Part shown: piece after piece, positions 11,510 through 24,555 of the stretch
Layout of the letters: every line of letters starts with the position of its first letter
Position numbering within the stretch: the stretch's first letter is position 1
NCBI GenBank assembly: GCA_947462335.1
Contig: OX381705.1
Location: 40,874,675 to 40,938,674 of the forward strand
Reading direction: 5' to 3'
DNA length: 64,000 bases
Source: Harmothoe impar
Lineage: Eukaryota > Annelida > Polychaeta > Phyllodocida > Polynoidae
The notes under the pieces: generated by a model
The model's database searches: none
What the model saw: only the letters and a program-made list of their open reading frames with translations
What the model was told of the DNA's origin: nothing
Position numbers and translations under genes: made by a program

Positions 11510-12435
11510 GGGCCTCGATTCATAAGTTTATAGTACTAAGTAAATTTTTGGGTTACAGTCGTAAGTAAAGCTACAACTTTTAGAAAAAACGATTGCATAC
11601 CCATTTCACAAGAGGAAGTAGTATCTCCTTCAAAAACAGTCAGAAGTAAATTGATTTACGATTAGGAACATCTGCAGTTGTAAAGTATAATTGAAATCGT
11701 ATGTGCCCCTGTCGTACAATGTGGGGGAAACCAATTTATTTCAATATTTATTGCAATATTGGGGTGTTTCCAATCAATATGACATCATTTCCGGTGAGGA
11801 GTTCCCACCTAGTCGTACAAAGAAAGTTGAGGAAATGGTTATGTGAGGCTAACTCAAAATATGACACCTGTAGACTGACAGGCATCCTATATTTCTATAT
11901 AGCATATAATAAGAATAGTAAATAAACCAGGTCGGAAATTTCCTTCCTATCTTGCTGTCATGTTATCCCACTGCACCATGCGGTATACAAAATACAGTAT
12001 GATTTCTTATAACGACCAATGTTTTATTTATATTACATCCACTTGATAAAGCATTGTATTGTAATACACAACATATTGACATAGTGCAGTACATGTTTCT
12101 CTTTCTTTTGCACCGGGTTTGGAATCTCTAAAGGTTGAAATGGAGAAAAAATCATTGGCTGAGATGAGTTTGGACCCTGTCTCAGCCGTTGATTGTGAAA
12201 TGACATAAAAAGGACTTATGACCAGCTATTACCCTTGTTTTGTAAGACTTCATGACCAGTAATATTCTTACGACTGCATTGTGAAATGCACTATATATGA
12301 CCTTACGACTGCAAAAGGAACATGTCTTTACCTTACCCATATGACAATGTACTACACCTACTATTTTGTACGAGAAATGGTAATGTTCTGTCGTAATAGT
12401 ATTTGACTGTCGTACATTGTTATGAATCGAGCCCC
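11510..12435. mobile_element. TIR element, GGGGCTCGATTCATAA family, diverged copy 3
   Basis: The left end GGGCCTCGATTCATAA and right end TTATGAATCGAGCCCC bracket about 926 bases. The interior differs from copies 1 and 2 except for GTCGTA words and a GGCTGAGATGAG...CTGTCTCAGCC hairpin. It may be a separate subfamily. Confidence 0.7.
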
Positions 12436-12444
12436 TGAATACAT

Positions 12445-12683
12445 GTATATATGGTGGTTGTAAGGAGGAAAATGCCCATTGCACAACAGACGGCTGAGAC
12501 AGCCTCTAAAGGCATTCTCTAATCTCATTGTGAAATGATATCAAAATATTTGTACTACAGCCTTGGATGATGCCTTGACTACTACCTGTAAAAAAATACG
12601 ATTTGCCCTCTTTTCCCTACAAACATGTTATTTAGTGGTCGTAGCCTTTCTGAGCTGTTGTACATTGTTATGAATCGAGTCCC
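12445..12683. mobile_element. TIR element fragment, inverted half-copy 4
   Basis: This is the reverse complement of about 240 bases of the left half of copy 2 (the TTTGTAGGGAAAAGAGGGC and TAGAGGCTGTCTCAGCCG segments), ending in TTATGAATCGAGTCCC. The other half is missing, and it begins against the end of copy 3. Confidence 0.75.
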
Positions 12684-15340
12684 AGATGAACACTACGTTT
12701 AGCCACTATTTCTGTATACTGGAAGGTTCATTTTGCGATAGTACAGTTGGCCATCATGAAATGACTTCCTGGGTCAAGCTTTCTAGTGAGGATCAGCCAA
12801 TGCTGGACCCTCATTTTGGATTCAAGACTGGTTAAGGCCTAAAACTAAAGGTTTACTCAAGTGAACTTCGCCAAAACCACCAGCCTTCGATGGGAACGGA
12901 ACATAAAGTAAGTAAAATGCATTAGAGACGTGACACCTCCATCTCCTTTACATATGAAAAGGAAGCCTTCTGATCAGTGGCCCAGGAACATCTGAAGCAA
13001 ATAAGACCTTGTCAAGCAGAGCTATAACACCTGTGGATGATAAATCCATTGGACGCCCGTGTAGACGGCGCCATAGTGATGAAGGTCATGTCGTGTATTG
13101 GCGTAAAGTTGTAGACTAGATAAGCTTTATCCAGGGATTCTCCATTGTGAATTGCCCAAATCACTGCCAATGACATATTGTATAGCTTTGGTGGCTAGTC
13201 TGGCATACGCCATTTACTTATTATAGCCATGGGTCAATACATTTTTGTGTTGTTCTTCCCAATTTCTTTACTCCTGGTTGCTTGGAAGTTGGAGGAGAAA
13301 ATGACCAAAGCCTTAGACTGCACACGCTCCACACAAATGTGATGGGTGGAGCTCCCCTGGCTGGGGAATGTCTGCAGTGTTTGCTATAGCAGAGAGCTAT
13401 GGCCATTGGTATGGACTTTGGTTCAGGTTCTCAGGGGTAGCACATGCTTGGGGTTAGAGGTGGCTGACCTTAGGGCAGAGGATCCCTGACACCTGCACCA
13501 TCTAGTGATAGACATCATAAACCCCCAGACTGTGTGCTGGGGCGGCCTGCCGCTGTCCTCATAGGGTTGCATACCGATAAGCTCTAGTATTATGTACACC
13601 AGATGAGATTTAAGTTTCCCCTTCTCACATGGTTCCACGGGCTGGGTTTGATTTCTTACCCAGGATAACTGTTTACCACTTGGCCTAACCCAAATTGCAA
13701 AACGAAAAATCCATATTTGATGCACTAAGCATATTTTAGTGTTGAAATGATGTTTTGCTTATTTGTCTGCTGATATATCTAAATGGCCTGGTGATGTGTG
13801 CTTTGATGTGAATGTCATTAAACATAGAAATAGTTTTGATAATAATCTCCCCTTTCTATGGGGACATTTTATAGTGGCGAGGCGGTCGGAATGGAGATAG
13901 GCAAATTGATTTCCCTACGCCATTAACCATCTATACAACTACAACAACGGGCGTGGTGCAGTCAAGTGGGACCTCCATCACAGAAACCTCAACTGCCAGT
14001 TTCCATACCTGCCATTTAAATCTAATTGCTTGTCAGCCGGAGTAAACTGCATGTAGGTCTGCAACACAGAGTGTCACCAAGAACGTCAGAGTCCATAAAG
14101 GCTGCCAGCCGTGGTCCTGTGTCACACTGTCTGTGACGTCAACACTGTCATAATGTTTCTATCTAGACGTCATAAGAGCAAGGTAAACGGTTGGGGTTAT
14201 ATATTGTGATATATGGATATCTCCCTTACCGGGCGACAATAGGGGTAATGTAGCCCGGCTGTTGGTATAAAGACTGCCACACTTCCATATAGTATTCCCT
14301 GATGATAAACAGAGACACGCCCAAGGCAGCAGTGGCACTGGTGGGCTACTGTGTGTCTTGGTGTAGATAAAAAGAATGACTCTCTCCTGGTTGTACTTCA
14401 CAAAAGAAATGCGGATACAGCCTTCATTGGCACTTATCTATATTACATTGAAATTGCATTATGATTTTTTTCTGACGGCCAAGCTCCATCCACAGGGGCC
14501 GTACAGCCTATCATGGTGTAAAGTAGCAACATAAAACCTTACCGAATGGGGACCTACACAAGACGTAGGCTACTCTATGGGGGCTGATTCTAGGTTTCAG
14601 AACAAACAAAGAAGGCACAGGCATTTCCTTCCTCTCTCTTGACACATTGCTGTTTATCCACATGCCAATGATTTGAAAGAATACAAAGAATGGAGAACAA
14701 ATCCATTAGTACTGTATACCTGTATGGGTTTCTGCATGACTCCCGAAACTTACCATCATACTAGGAGGTGTGTTCTAGTCTCCGTCGTGAGCACTCTTAA
14801 CAATAGCCCTCACTCCTTGCCGACATGAGCAAATATTTACGACAAGAGCAACTATTTAATTAGCAATTGAAAAGATATATTTACACCTCAGCTAATACAA
14901 ATGGTTTAACATATATCAACGCTTACACAATTGCATTAGAGAGGCAATTTAACGTTATGGGGCAAAGGGGGACAATTGAAGAGAATCACTCTGGGAAGAT
15001 GTAAACGGTATCGTAAATATCAAGATCTGATGTGAAGTAATTTGTATAGATCAAATGCCAATGTCTCCAGCTTACTTTTCAGGTCCATCCTATCAAATGC
15101 TGTACTGTAAAAGGTGGTTATTCCTGAAGAGCAAACTCTGCAGCTACTATACAATACTTTAACATGTACATTTCTGGTGCTGTAGATATCATATAACCAG
15201 CAACCGGAGGGAGGGAGAGGGTGAAGAGGTTGGAGCGACGTGTAGAGTATTTACCATATTCTACAGCTGCAAGGATTAAAAAAAGGATACTCCATCCCCT
15301 ATCAGCACATAGCATGAGACAGAGGTGCATCTCTTGATAC
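12684..15340. other. Sparse region, no supported gene
   Basis: No convincing exon pair, RNA gene or long inverted repeat was seen. Open frames up to about 100 codons at 13.2-13.7 kb and 14.2 kb have no protein-like composition that I can defend. Confidence 0.45.
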
Positions 15341-16061
15341 GGAATTTATATAATCTATATAATTCACTTGTCCTTTAGATGCAGATTTACAGTAGATTAT
15401 ACTGTAGATCTACAGAAGAATATACTAGAACCAATGTTGCCAGCAATATTCACGGTGCATGAACAGTAGTTACTTCTAACAGTTTGTATAAGCAATTTTG
15501 AGAGTCAATACAGAGCTCCCCGTGGTTGCGCACCGTCCTACCCGAAGTTCACTGTATGAGCTGGAAGCTTGACATGCATATGAACAAATATGAACGACAT
15601 CTAGTACGCAATGAATCACCTGTATCTACGTTTATGTATCCCCTTGACCAAAATGTATATGTTTCCTGAAATATGGTGAGAAAATCTAAGGTACGTAAGT
15701 CGGATCCCTTTTTAAAATGCTGACAACATTTCCCGTTGACTTTAAACTGCAGGAAGACCATCCAGAGTGATGTTACGGTTTATTAGCTGGGCCTTGGGCA
15801 TGATTTATAATATCTGAGGATAATACCGGTTGACAGTGGTTGATAGTGGTGTAGGAAAAGAGGGGTCATCCCCACCAAAATCGTAGATGATGTTTGCCCC
15901 CTCTAAAATTGCCAAGACCCTATATTAGAATACAACGATTCTCCAAAGATACCTCTCTTATACATATAGGGAAAGGGGGGGGGGGTCTAGACCCCCAATT
16001 AGCTCTAATGTGCGTCAAACACTATGTTCTTTACTACCTGTCCCATCTTCACTGTAAATAG

Positions 16062-16215
16062 TAAGTGTAGGTACACAGTAGAATCGACTGTAGATCTACA
16101 GTAGAATCTACTGTAGAATGGATTTACATTAGGATCTACTGTAGATTTACAGTAGATTCTACTGCGTATCTACAATAAGCTGTAGACCTACAGTAGAATA
16201 TACTGTACAACTACA
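16062..16215. repeat. Cluster of CTACTGTAGATCTACAGTAG-like words
   Basis: TACAGTAGAAT, CTGTAGATCTACAG and TAGATTCTACTG recur on both strands over about 150 bases, each a short palindrome around an AGATCT-like centre. Weaker copies lie at 15385-15430, and a related ACAGTAGAACCTAC word occurs in the 30.8 kb tandem repeat. Confidence 0.55.
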
Positions 16216-16643
16216 AAAATGGCTACCAACTTTTTACAGTGTTGGCTTGTTTCATTGTACAGTTGGTATAAGCTGTAAAGCTGATTCGGGTTGGCCCCAA
16301 AATAATGATTTGCTTCCTGCGCCTCTGATATTGCGAGGAGTGTTCAGGGAAAAAATAGGGGCTGTCAATGACTGGAAAGTACAAAATCGAGCCTGTCACA
16401 ATTGTCATTAAAAAAATGAACCCTTAAATCTCGTACATGACTTGAGTAATCTATATAATTTCAAAATAACCTCACATTAAATGGAAGAGGCCTTTTAACA
16501 GTGGGCTGTCATCTGATTTCTTAGAAAATAGGGGGCTGTAAAAATAAAACACATTTTCAAGGGGCTGTCAAATGACCAAAAAGGGGGGGCTGTAGTTTCG
16601 CAGTTGGTACCTAGCATCAAATAGTGACTACCCCTCCGGGGTT

Positions 16644-16870
16644 TCAGCATTGACAATTTTGTGATCCACCATCATCGACTTTGTCTGCATACCACCGGCG
16701 CCCCCTTAATTCGTGCTGGCAGGGAGAATGGTCTCTTTTATCAGCCATATTAGATGGCTTAGTACTGCAAGGCAGCTCCCAGTCGCATTGATAGAAGTCA
16801 AAGCCATCGTAGAGCCTACCAAAAGTAGAACCTCCAGGAAACTTATTCACTATTGCATACATCCGGAGGT
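16644..16870 (-). CDS. Candidate terminal exon, cysteine-containing protein
   Basis: On the minus strand a pyrimidine-rich acceptor (ATTCTTTCTGCACAAG) is followed by an open frame to a TGA. The frame has two leading bases and then about 74 codons. The product looks protein-like rather than random: it reads DLRMYAIVNKFPGGSTFGRL and continues with FYQCDWELPCST, then ends RRWYADKVDDGGSQNCQC. The Cys residues and the Cys-x-Cys end suggest an extracellular or secreted protein, but I recognise no domain. No downstream AATAAA on the minus strand was located with confidence. It could be a decayed exon. Confidence 0.35.
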
Positions 16871-17328
16871 CTTGTGCAGAAAGAATAACGAGTACATAAC
16901 ACAACAATGATCTACATTGACACAAGCTATATTTCAATATTTTCATGCTGCATTTCGTCCCTTATTAATGCTTGACATATCAAGCTAAGTATAAAACTAC
17001 AATGTGTTTGCGGTTTTCCATGTTATATAATAGGTAAACACTGAATATTGTACAAGTGTTCAGTCTATGATGACATTTAGATCTTTCATAGACTGATGTT
17101 GTAAGGGACAAAGTGTGCTAAATATGACCACTCGTTTGCTGGTCGTTGGAAAAGTGACGATTACACTATTACATGATAGTTGTCCATTTAGCAATAGGCC
17201 TACACATCTTTTCACCAGCGAGTACTAACCATAGTCGTACATAGTCCATACATGTTTGTTCATGCGAAAAATATAGTATTCCACCAACCATCTCCTATTA
17301 CGGATAGGCTTTTATAGTGTCTTGTCAG

Positions 17329-17437
17329 AAAGATATTTCTGTCAGAATCCCTTTTGCAATAGACAATCACCAACGACCGGTCGTCATTATTGTGATGCCA
17401 AAGAAAGGAGGATCACTTGTTCTGCAAAAGACTTCAG
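17329..17437 (+). CDS. Candidate internal exon, unknown gene
   Basis: The acceptor TTATAGTGTCTTGTCAG and the donor GTAACA bound 109 bases, open as 36 codons plus one base. The peptide KDISVRIPFAIDNHQRPVVI continues with IVMPKKGGSLVLQKTS. Alternating hydrophobic residues suggest beta strands. I recognise no family and no adjoining exon. It is one of the better exon-like stretches by composition. Confidence 0.35.
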
Positions 17438-18120
17438 GTAACAAACATATTCACTCACCAAGTGCTACTTCTGTCCCGCTAGTGTATACTCCCCCTAGAC
17501 ATGTATACTGTAGCGCCCAGAGCAAGGATGGGCCAGGAGAGTGCCTACCGTGTGGAGGCTGAGGAACGAGGGTGGGTGCAAGACGGATTAGTTCACGAGG
17601 TGGGGATGGGAAAGGAGGGGGGGGGGTAAGCAGGTAGAGGGGTGGACCACAGGCCTTTGGTATCGACTTACCAAGGGGGCCTGGCAGCAACTGACAAATG
17701 TGAACTATACTTATATCAATAGGGGCATCCCCAGTCATTGTCGCTGTATGATGCATGGTGATAGCTATCACAAGGACACGCTCAGGGCTCTACCAGCTGT
17801 GTGACTATTTTACGACCGTCAGTTTGGGGTGGAGAGCTGAAACCCAGTGATTTCCACCTAATGAGTATGCATCATCCGATATGGCAGTGTATTAACGTCA
17901 ACTGCTGATGTGACACGAAGGGGGGCATCGCAAAATCTTTAAAAATACATGAGACAAAATTCACTTATAAACCATGATAAATGAAATGTACCACAACATT
18001 TTTCATAATTCCTACTCACACCATGACGAAATATGATTCCAGCTGTATTGACAATGTGCCGTTGACATGTAGAAACCATCTTCTTGGCGATCACAGGAAG
18101 AGACCGACGTCTATGTGTGA

Positions 18121-18122
<2 letters not shown>

Positions 18123-18161
<39 letters not shown>
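18123..18161. repeat. (AT)n microsatellite
   Basis: About 19 consecutive AT dinucleotides. Confidence 0.95.
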
Positions 18162-18163
<2 letters not shown>

Positions 18164-18400
18164 AGTGTCCTGCGCTTAAGTGTCTGCTACTTAAAGATAC
18201 TCAGCCTACATTTAACAAGCATATGATAACATAATATTATAAGATTCCCATAATCTATAACAACCATATAGTCCATGGGTATTTACCTTGTCTTGTGCCC
18301 TACTGGCGAGAGGAAAGGATAGCGTTTTTATAGTTTTTATATAGATGTTGTATAGATGTGTTTTTATAGTGTGTTTTTTATAGATGTGATCACCAATATA

Positions 18401-19782
18401 TCCCGGACCAAAAGGCAGTAGGCAATAAGTATTGTATAAGTATAGGAAAAGTATTGCCAGGAAGTATTGACAAAGTAGTCATTCAGTAGTTACTAACATC
18501 TCACAACCCCAAACAGAAAACTGGGAAGTAGTATTCCAGTATAACAGCAGTATATGATAAGTATATAATAAGTAGCAAAGAAGTATGTCCGAAATATTTA
18601 AATGAGGCAAAAGTATAGAATAAGTATGATACTGAACAGCTACTGCCACTCAGTATGAAATCAGTATAGTTTGAGCCTATTGGGTTCCCAGGTCAGTTCA
18701 GCTGGCTGGATAGTATACTTTTCTACTACTTCTGTGGTCCTTAGTACTACTGAAAAGCTACTTTCCTTGAGCTACTTTTCTAATACTGCTAATCAGTATA
18801 GGAAAAGTATGTCCGAAATATTTTAAATGAGATGGAAGTATAGGTTACGTATACTACTGATTTCTGGTTCTCAGATCAGTATTATATTCAGAATAGATTA
18901 TGTTTATGAGGCACATGCTGAAAGTAGTGAATAAGTAGTGGTTGTCTCCTACTGATGACAAAGGAAGGCTAGGCTGTTTTGCTGTAAGGTCGGTCAGTAT
19001 AATGGCATGGGCCTAACATGACTGTGTACCAAATGTGTTAAATAGGGATGTACAAAAATGTACATTATGTTTATAGTTTTCCTTATGTCTTAAGCCCCCC
19101 CCCCTCGATGTGCACATGTACCTGGGTAATATCGTAAAGCCCTCTTACAGATCTATAATTCACAGATCACTTATGCAAATATTATATCCTCCTCTCTACA
19201 CAGTCCTAATGTCCACGATTTCAAAGGATTGATTTACTTACCATAGTGGCCTCTTATCTTCTGTTACAAGGAGCCTAATGTAGTCACGGGGTATCCACTG
19301 TATTGTATACCCATCCTTGTAACATAACAACAGTTCCTTGATAGATAATTCCTGTAAAATATGCTCCCTGTGTATGTCTGTGTTAGCACCACTGGATTTT
19401 GGCGCATGCTGTGTAACTGTCAAATCTGAATGTGTTTACTAACCCAAATAAAACTAGGACTCACGCACTGGGGTGACCCTGAGAAAGAAGTATACAATAA
19501 GTAGAATACTGAATTAATACTGCCACGGACCTACACGGACCCCATGAATTATGTCTCACAAGTATTAAAGCAGTAGTCTTGATAATAGCTCAAAATAATC
19601 TGTGTCTAAGAAGTATTAGATCAGTAGGATAGGAAAACGATCAAAGTCATTTCAGTATACATAGAGTGGACTACTGTTTGGAGAAGTAGTGGATGGATGA
19701 ATCCCAATATATTTTAGTGGCCAAATCAGTAGTGGTTCAGTACTACTGACTGGCGAAGTAACTACTCCTTTCTGGTCCGGGA
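18401..19782. mobile_element. TIR element with AGTAT-rich subterminal repeats
   Basis: The ends TCCCGGACCAAAAGGCAGTA (left) and, on the opposite strand, TCCCGGACCAGAAAGGAGTA (right) match with two or three differences. The two flanks, 18420-18960 and 19490-19760, are crowded with AAGTAT, AAGTAG and CAGTAT words on both strands. The middle part (about 19000-19430) lacks these words and includes a candidate minus-strand exon. No target duplication is obvious. Confidence 0.6.
19242..19416 (-). CDS. Candidate internal exon, unknown gene
   Basis: On the minus strand, acceptor CATTCAGATTTGACAG and donor GTAAGT bound 175 bases open in one frame (two bases, 57 codons, two bases). The peptide includes HREHILQELSIKELLLCYKD followed by GYTIQWIPRDYIRLLVTEDK. 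The composition is protein-like and both splice sites are good. It lies inside the TIR element 18401-19782. Either a host exon became surrounded by repeat sequence, or this is a remnant of the protein of an autonomous element. I cannot name the family. Confidence 0.4.
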
Positions 19783-20206
19783 TGATAGCACCCCTGACCC
19801 TAAAAACACATTAGGTCCAGTATGTTTCCGGACTGTGAACCATGTGTCACTGTTGTTCCATATGCTACTGATTGTCACACTATGACACTGTGCTCCATGG
19901 AACAACCATTGACACAAATCGAACGACACCGGTTGGCACACCATGACACATATTTACACATCATAATGCCATGTACATGTACCATGGCACACATCGGCAT
20001 ATTTCACCAGAGCAGAAGTAACACTGACTACTTCATGGTGTGTGCATGCGTATTTCAATTAACCAGGTTCCTATCATAATAATGTAGATGAGGTGTCTAT
20101 AAACTCACGCATGCTGTATACTATAAATTAAAGCAGCAAGAAGGGGATACGCCATATACATCTTTCCCGTGCTGTGCTTGTTGTCTGCCTTGTGATTTCT
20201 CCTCAG

Positions 20207-20272
20207 TGAGCTACGTCCGAGATATCAAAGGCTTTGGTGTGTCTGGTCCTGCCTACTAGTGTACTAGACCAG
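20207..20272 (+). CDS. Candidate short exon with strong splice sites
   Basis: A long pyrimidine-rich acceptor (TTGTGATTTCTCCTCAG) and a GTATGT donor bound 66 bases. Every frame has a stop inside. One frame reads SYVRDIKGFGVSGPAY before TAG, so this could be the last coding part of a transcript with a further 3' UTR exon, or a non-coding exon. The evidence is only the splice sites. Confidence 0.2.
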
Positions 20273-20583
20273 GTATGTAGGGACAGGTTAATAAAAGAAC
20301 ACTTGCTATCTTTCGAAAAGAGTAGGGGATGTGCCCCGGAAGCGGTTTTTCTCCCTCATCCCATTCGTTCAATCATCCTATGTGCTCGTCCTTAGATGTG
20401 ATCACTAATGTATTGGGCATGCAGCCTTTTTACAATATGTGTACAACTGCAAGGCAGACGAACTGTATATGTGGATGACTTCCTCGCTAACTTGAGGCAG
20501 TCCTGCTAGGTACTATACATGTAGGTTTGGACATTATACAAGCCAATCAATCAATTTGTGCTGTGTGTGTTTGAATAAAGGTA

Positions 20584-21578
20584 CCCACAGAGGTAAAGGC
20601 GTCGCCATGACCCTTTTACCATAATCAACTCTAGTTGACTCTGGTAGCAGAGTCGTGATGACCTTAGTGGAAGGGTCACAGCTACTGCAGTCATAACCCT
20701 TCAGGCTTGGCCTTGTACAACTTTACTCTACCTTCAGTGCAGAGTCAAGTGCAGTTGACTCTATCCCCGGCTCTATCCATAGCAGAGTCATTGGTAGTTT
20801 GACTTTTCATGAAGAGTTATATGAAAAATGTGTTGACTCTGATAATAGTTGCATATGAAACAACCTGATGGGACAACCAAGACTAATTTGGTACCAATGG
20901 CAACCACAAGCCAGAGCCACTATCAATACTTCAGATATTTATTACATGCCATACAGTTTTGATGTTTTATAGAAAAGTTCACTAGGTCTTAATTGTGTGG
21001 TTAAGGGATGTCAATGGAAAGGATTTTCTAGTTAACTTACCTGAATTGAATATGATGATAAACTGTACAATACAGTGCAATGACATCAGCAGTACAGAGC
21101 TTGGTTACCATATTTGTGGGCAAAGGAAATAACCATAATGCTGGGCACTGACTGTCTGAGATATAATGTATGGCACTGCTTACTACTATAGACCTATGCT
21201 ATTGGCATCTAATTTGATGTATGTGGCCAATGGTCTAAAGAAGTGGAGAAGTGGTGGACATTAAAACATGTCTTGTTATTGACCTCTCTTATGGCAATAA
21301 CCTCACTTCTCTCACAGGCCTCACCTGACCTGTCCACTAACTATGTACACCTGTTGCCCCCATTCTACCCTGACCTAAATACACAATCCACCTTATCTGC
21401 ATGCCACTTATGTATTCAATTATTGATTTTGACTCCCCCTCTTTTAATTGGTTAATGTTGTTGACTCTTCAGGAATGGAGAGTCAAACTCATTTGACTCT
21501 GCTTTATAGGTGTCACATGGGAAACAAACTGCGACTCTGGCTGTTAGAGTCGTGGTGACCCCTTTATTTTTCTCTGTG
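20584..21578. mobile_element. CACAGAG-end TIR element with GAGTCA words
   Basis: The left end CCCACAGAGGTAAAGGCGTC pairs imperfectly with the right end CCCTTTATTTTTCTCTGTG. TA dinucleotides at 20582-20583 and 21579-21580 fit a TA target duplication. Inside, AGAGTCGTGATGACC (left) mirrors AGAGTCGTGGTGACC near the right end, and GTTGACTCT/AGAGTCA words recur. The frame at 21243-21455 belongs to the repeat. The family is shared with 43531-44680 and 2278-2384, and is probably non-autonomous Tc1/mariner-like. Confidence 0.65.
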
Positions 21579-22443
21579 TATGGCTACCTTCTGCTACATG
21601 TGTTAACGGTTGATGTGCACCAGATACATATTCACCAGGCCTACATTGGAATGATAGGACCCTGATTGACAGTTTGCACAAACCAGCAGTGAATACATCT
21701 TTTTTTTCATGACACTCATAGAGCAAAGAAATACAAAACTCGACCGTTTGGTTTATGCCATTGTATATTTTGTGATGATGTGTAAATAGGGGGTTAATAG
21801 GTGCTTTAGAAAACTGCCAAACATGTGTGAATCTGTTCCATGGAACGCAGTGTCAGTGTGTGTCAGTCGGTTATAAATATAGTTAATTAACTCGTGACAA
21901 AAGGTGCATGTTTTGAACACACGGTTCCTGGAAGCTGACATAAAGTGGAACTATGTGTAACTAATTTCGGGATACCTGCCAATTGCCAGCAGACCCAGAC
22001 GTTTCAAAAGGGAGTGACTATATATGTATTGTTATCGTAATTAATGACCGCTGTGTCGTCTTGTCTAGCAGAAACCGGACTCACAGGACCCCCCCCCCCC
22101 CTCCCCTGGATCTTCCCCTGTGTATATCCAAAAGGATTATCCTAATTGTACTTAGTAGAATCTATGTCATATTATGTGTTAACTGGTGTTAATGATAATA
22201 TCTAAATCACATTTTTCATATTGTGGGAGGCAGTAACATACCACTTCCAACCAAAAAAGAAACCGAAATGTGTCATATTATTTCCATGGGGTGAGGGTCC
22301 GAATTCCCCTCCCCATAAATACGACTTACCCCACAAAATTATAATCCATTCATATGTATTACTAATTTACGTAATATTACAATATCTGCACATCACACAG
22401 GTATACCCATCCCATTGTATTGCTTGGGTACCACCATTGGTAC

Positions 22444-22562
22444 CACTTCTCCGTCCTTAGCTGCACGATAATGGAGTGTTGTAGGAGTGGCACGGCTTTC
22501 AGACCAGGCGTGATTCCTCCACGTTCATTGATTGCTGAGTCCTGTGCCAAGAGCTGTTGTTC
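22444..22562 (-). CDS. Candidate internal exon, unknown gene
   Basis: On the minus strand a strong acceptor (TTCTACTCCCTCTCGGCTCCAG) precedes 119 bases open from a codon boundary (39 codons plus two bases), ending at a weak donor GTACCA. The peptide is EQQLLAQDSAINERGGITPG continuing LKAVPLLQHSIIVQLRTEK. Composition is protein-like. The donor is the weak point, and the open frame continues past it. No family was recognised. Confidence 0.3.
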
Positions 22563-23228
22563 CTGGAGCCGAGAGGGAGTAGAAATGAGCAGCAAGTGGA
22601 GTGGGTCCAAGGAGAGGTGACTACTGTCTGTGTCAGCCCATCAGCCTCCTCTGACTCCATGTTTGCTCTGCTCTCTGAGCAGAGTGACACCCTCCTCGGC
22701 TGACCTGGAGTTCTGCCCTTAGCACCTTGGTCGTAATGGGAATATTAGGTATTAAATATGAATAGTATTTCGGGATTCTATTATGAATAGACTGGCATGG
22801 TTTTACATATATCTACATCAATCACTAGTATCCATATGACTCATTTAATTATTTCATTGGCTTATCAAATGTTTGTATGTGTTGTACACATGTACCTACA
22901 AATAAAAAGGTAAATTGTTAATGGGCATTGCTCCGGCATTGCAATTTATATATTGTATAGCCAGGTAGCGGGACCCCTAGTGTGCGCGGCTCTTGGATGA
23001 TCTGGAACCTGGCGGGATGAAGACTGATGACAGCTATCAAAATGGGTACCAGTTGTTACGTAATGCACCAAGGTGAATTTTGCAGTGAGTGCAGGAAATA
23101 TCTCGTCATTTGATAATTCATCCCACTATATATACGCATGTAGGATAAAGGTGGGATCTAGCCTTCTTTAAGGTTGTATGCTACATGCACGTGACCGTGG
23201 GTGCAAGGCTATTATCAAAATAATTAAG

Positions 23229-23538
23229 CTAATTCCCAGGTCTTAAGTTCTTTTCAACCACAGAGGACCTAAGTGATAGCTGAGGTCTCATATAGACTTT
23301 CAATGGGCAGATAACAGAGGCTCTCTCTGCCCTCTCCTGACGCGGGCCTGTCAGGGACCGTCTGCTCAAGGAGCCTCGGTGCGGCCGTGTAGTGCACGGG
23401 GCCGTCCCCAGGGGGCGCGTCTCCGACAGGCACCAGCAGGCGACATTTGTTGCTGATTCCAAGAGCCTGATCCGCCATGACAGTTACAGATTTGGGTGGA
23501 AGCTCAAGACAGCGTCCGTGTGAACGGGACAGTCCCAT
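23229..23538 (-). other. GC-rich stretch with open minus-strand frames
   Basis: The region 23310-23540 is far more GC-rich than its surroundings. Two minus-strand frames are open for 77 and 89 codons; one contains MADQALGISNKCRLLVPVGD. It could be a decayed or first exon, or a CpG-rich regulatory segment. No donor of quality follows the frame, so I do not call a gene. Confidence 0.25.
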
Positions 23539-23748
23539 GTGGCTCGTTGTTGAGTGTGTACACGAGTAACAACACTAGCCAACCCTCACAGACGAGCTGG
23601 GGTTATTGATAACCTCTTCTCAAGTTGTTTCTCAAGTGCAAGTTATTTCGTTGACAGAGACACCCGGTACACACAATGCACAAACTATTTCCCCATCCCG
23701 CTATGCATATTCCCGTGCCATTTCAATCATTTTTAAGTGCCAGTTTGT

Positions 23749-23858
<110 letters not shown>

Positions 23859-24493
23859 ATCGTTCCTGAAGATGCTATCGTTGTTTATAGATTCAGAGCA
23901 GTTGGATCAGGCGATTAATCAAAATGGTTCTGAAGCAGCATTTGCAGATTTCATGAAACAGTGATTTCGAAAGCACAGCACCCGTCAGTTACCCACTTGG
24001 TAACTTAATTAGGGGCACGGGATAAGCGTCTCTGAAAGGGAAGAAACGTTGAAATTGAAAAGAAGTTGTAACTATCTCGGGCTCAGGGGGGGATTCTTCA
24101 TACTATGCACCACACCTACCATCCATCCTAAACTTCGGGAAGACAGAACGTGACAATTAGTGTCACCCTCCATTGTCACGTGATGCCGAGTTCACCCAAT
24201 CAGGTAGGACGTCCGACTGCGTTGAACCAATCACCGCCGACATCCTGTCAATCAACTCTTCTGCCATTGACAATTGAAGAGGCTCCCGCCAGAAACGGAC
24301 GGGTCGAAAAGCCGTCTGCTCCCGGCCTGCTCACACAGGATACAAGGCGGAATATCTAGCAATCACATTCCAGATTGTTCTGTCAGACCGGCTTACAACT
24401 TAAACAGTCACACTTACTCCCAATTCACTTTAGGGATGTTAGATATAAAGGTCCCGTGACTCATCTACTGCAACATGCCCAAAAGAATACTTT

Positions 24494-24555
24494 CCACGAT
24501 CTTCTTCATGTAACTTCTTCATTACCACGATCTTCTTCATGTAACTTCTTCATTA
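24494..24555 (+). repeat. 31-bp tandem duplication
   Basis: The unit CCACGATCTTCTTCATGTAA... occurs exactly twice, 24494-24524 and 24525-24555, and itself contains two CTTCTTCAT words. Confidence 0.85.
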
